DNA of 62,386 nt from Prevotellaceae bacterium (lineage in GTDB: Bacteria > Bacteroidota > Bacteroidia > Bacteroidales > Bacteroidaceae): positions 1-62,386 of the forward strand of contig JAJPYQ010000052.1 of NCBI GenBank assembly GCA_021204865.1, given 5' to 3'. Made by a program: the position numbers and the translations under genes. Positions 62,251 through 62,386 of the stretch are shown here, piece by piece (position 1 is the stretch's first letter; every line of letters begins with the position of its first letter). The notes beneath the pieces are model-generated. The model had not been told where the DNA came from. It saw only the letters and a program-made list of their open reading frames with translations, and searched no databases.

Positions 62251-62386
62251 TAAGGCTTCTAAATCGCTCCGTCGGACCGTTTGAAATCGCTCCGTCGGAC
62301 CGTTTGTGATCGCTCCGTCGGACCGTTTGTGATCGCTCCGTCGGACCGTTTGAAATCGCTCCGTCGGACCGTTTGTGATCGCTCCG
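62251..62386. repeat. Tandem array of 23-bp units running off the window end
   Basis: Units starting ATCGCTCCGTCGGACCGTTT begin at 62263, 62286, 62309, 62332, 62355 and 62378 (partial), an exact 23-bp period. The left end AAGGCTTCTAAATCGCTCCG is, in reverse complement, nearly the same as the right end of the array at 5522-5652, so the two are copies of one element family 57 kb apart. The right end is outside the window. Confidence 0.87.

Overview
The window looks like chromosome from a GC-rich member of the Bacteroidales. The evidence is: promoters of the Bacteroidetes form TAnnTTTG rather than TATAAT; Bacteroidetes-type domains of unknown function (DUF3098, DUF3109, DUF4271, DUF4422, DUF4831, DUF4922); a tmRNA whose tag reads GENNYALAA; a capsule locus with SLBB exporter, Wzz and Wzi; and secreted glycan-degrading enzymes (GH84, GH31, sulfatase). 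Genus cannot be fixed from sequence alone; a relative of Porphyromonas or Prevotella is plausible. I see no insertion sequence, prophage, rRNA, tRNA or CRISPR array.

Layout. 429-5285 (minus): metK, a LOG-family gene, DUF4271, hemD, rnpA, yidD and a TatD-like gene, headed by a promoter and a candidate SAM-II riboswitch in front of metK. 5687-11187 (minus): a tight miaB-ftsX-DUF3098-uppP-truB-queA-folK operon. 11468-15165 (plus): acetate/succinate CoA-transferase translationally coupled to a GH84 hexosaminidase, followed by the broken front end of a DNA methyltransferase. 15525-22171 (minus): DUF3109, ung, gpmI, a helix-hairpin-helix gene and two tandem sodium-dependent transporters. 22236-22610: a VanZ-like gene. 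22879-28841 (minus): hpt, adk, obg, pgeF, an M23 peptidase and a GH31 glycosidase. 28910-33275 (plus): bifunctional NAD(P)HX repair enzyme, DUF4831 and a serine-type sulfatase. 33366-34971 (minus): an AICAR transformylase without cyclohydrolase domain, and tmRNA. 35161-51268: polysaccharide locus on both strands (exporter, Wzz, Wzy-like, Wzx, glycosyltransferases, acyltransferases, SGNH hydrolase, B12-type radical SAM). 52100-53614: Wzi. 53737-58204 (plus): a degenerate phosphoglycosyltransferase, an unknown gene, a coiled-coil gene, zapA, a structured RNA (6S candidate), rny and a small HAD phosphatase. 58392-62141 (minus): a 1249-residue fusion of glycosyltransferase, HIT-like phosphorylase (DUF4922) and SpoIID domains.

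The most striking feature is outside the genes. At least nine intergenic sites carry short tandem arrays whose unit sequence differs from site to site but whose period is always 23 or 24 bp. Most units contain a palindrome, several arrays are enclosed by an inverted repeat ending in TATAGGC or AGGCTTC, and five of the six convergent gene junctions contain one. They resemble in architecture the 23-nt 'BrickBuilt' minisatellite MITEs described in Porphyromonas gingivalis, but here with many unrelated cores. Other points worth following are the candidate SAM-II riboswitch on metK, the sugar transferase that has lost its catalytic Asp-Glu, the triple-fusion protein, and several promoters so close to their start codons that the mRNAs may be leaderless.
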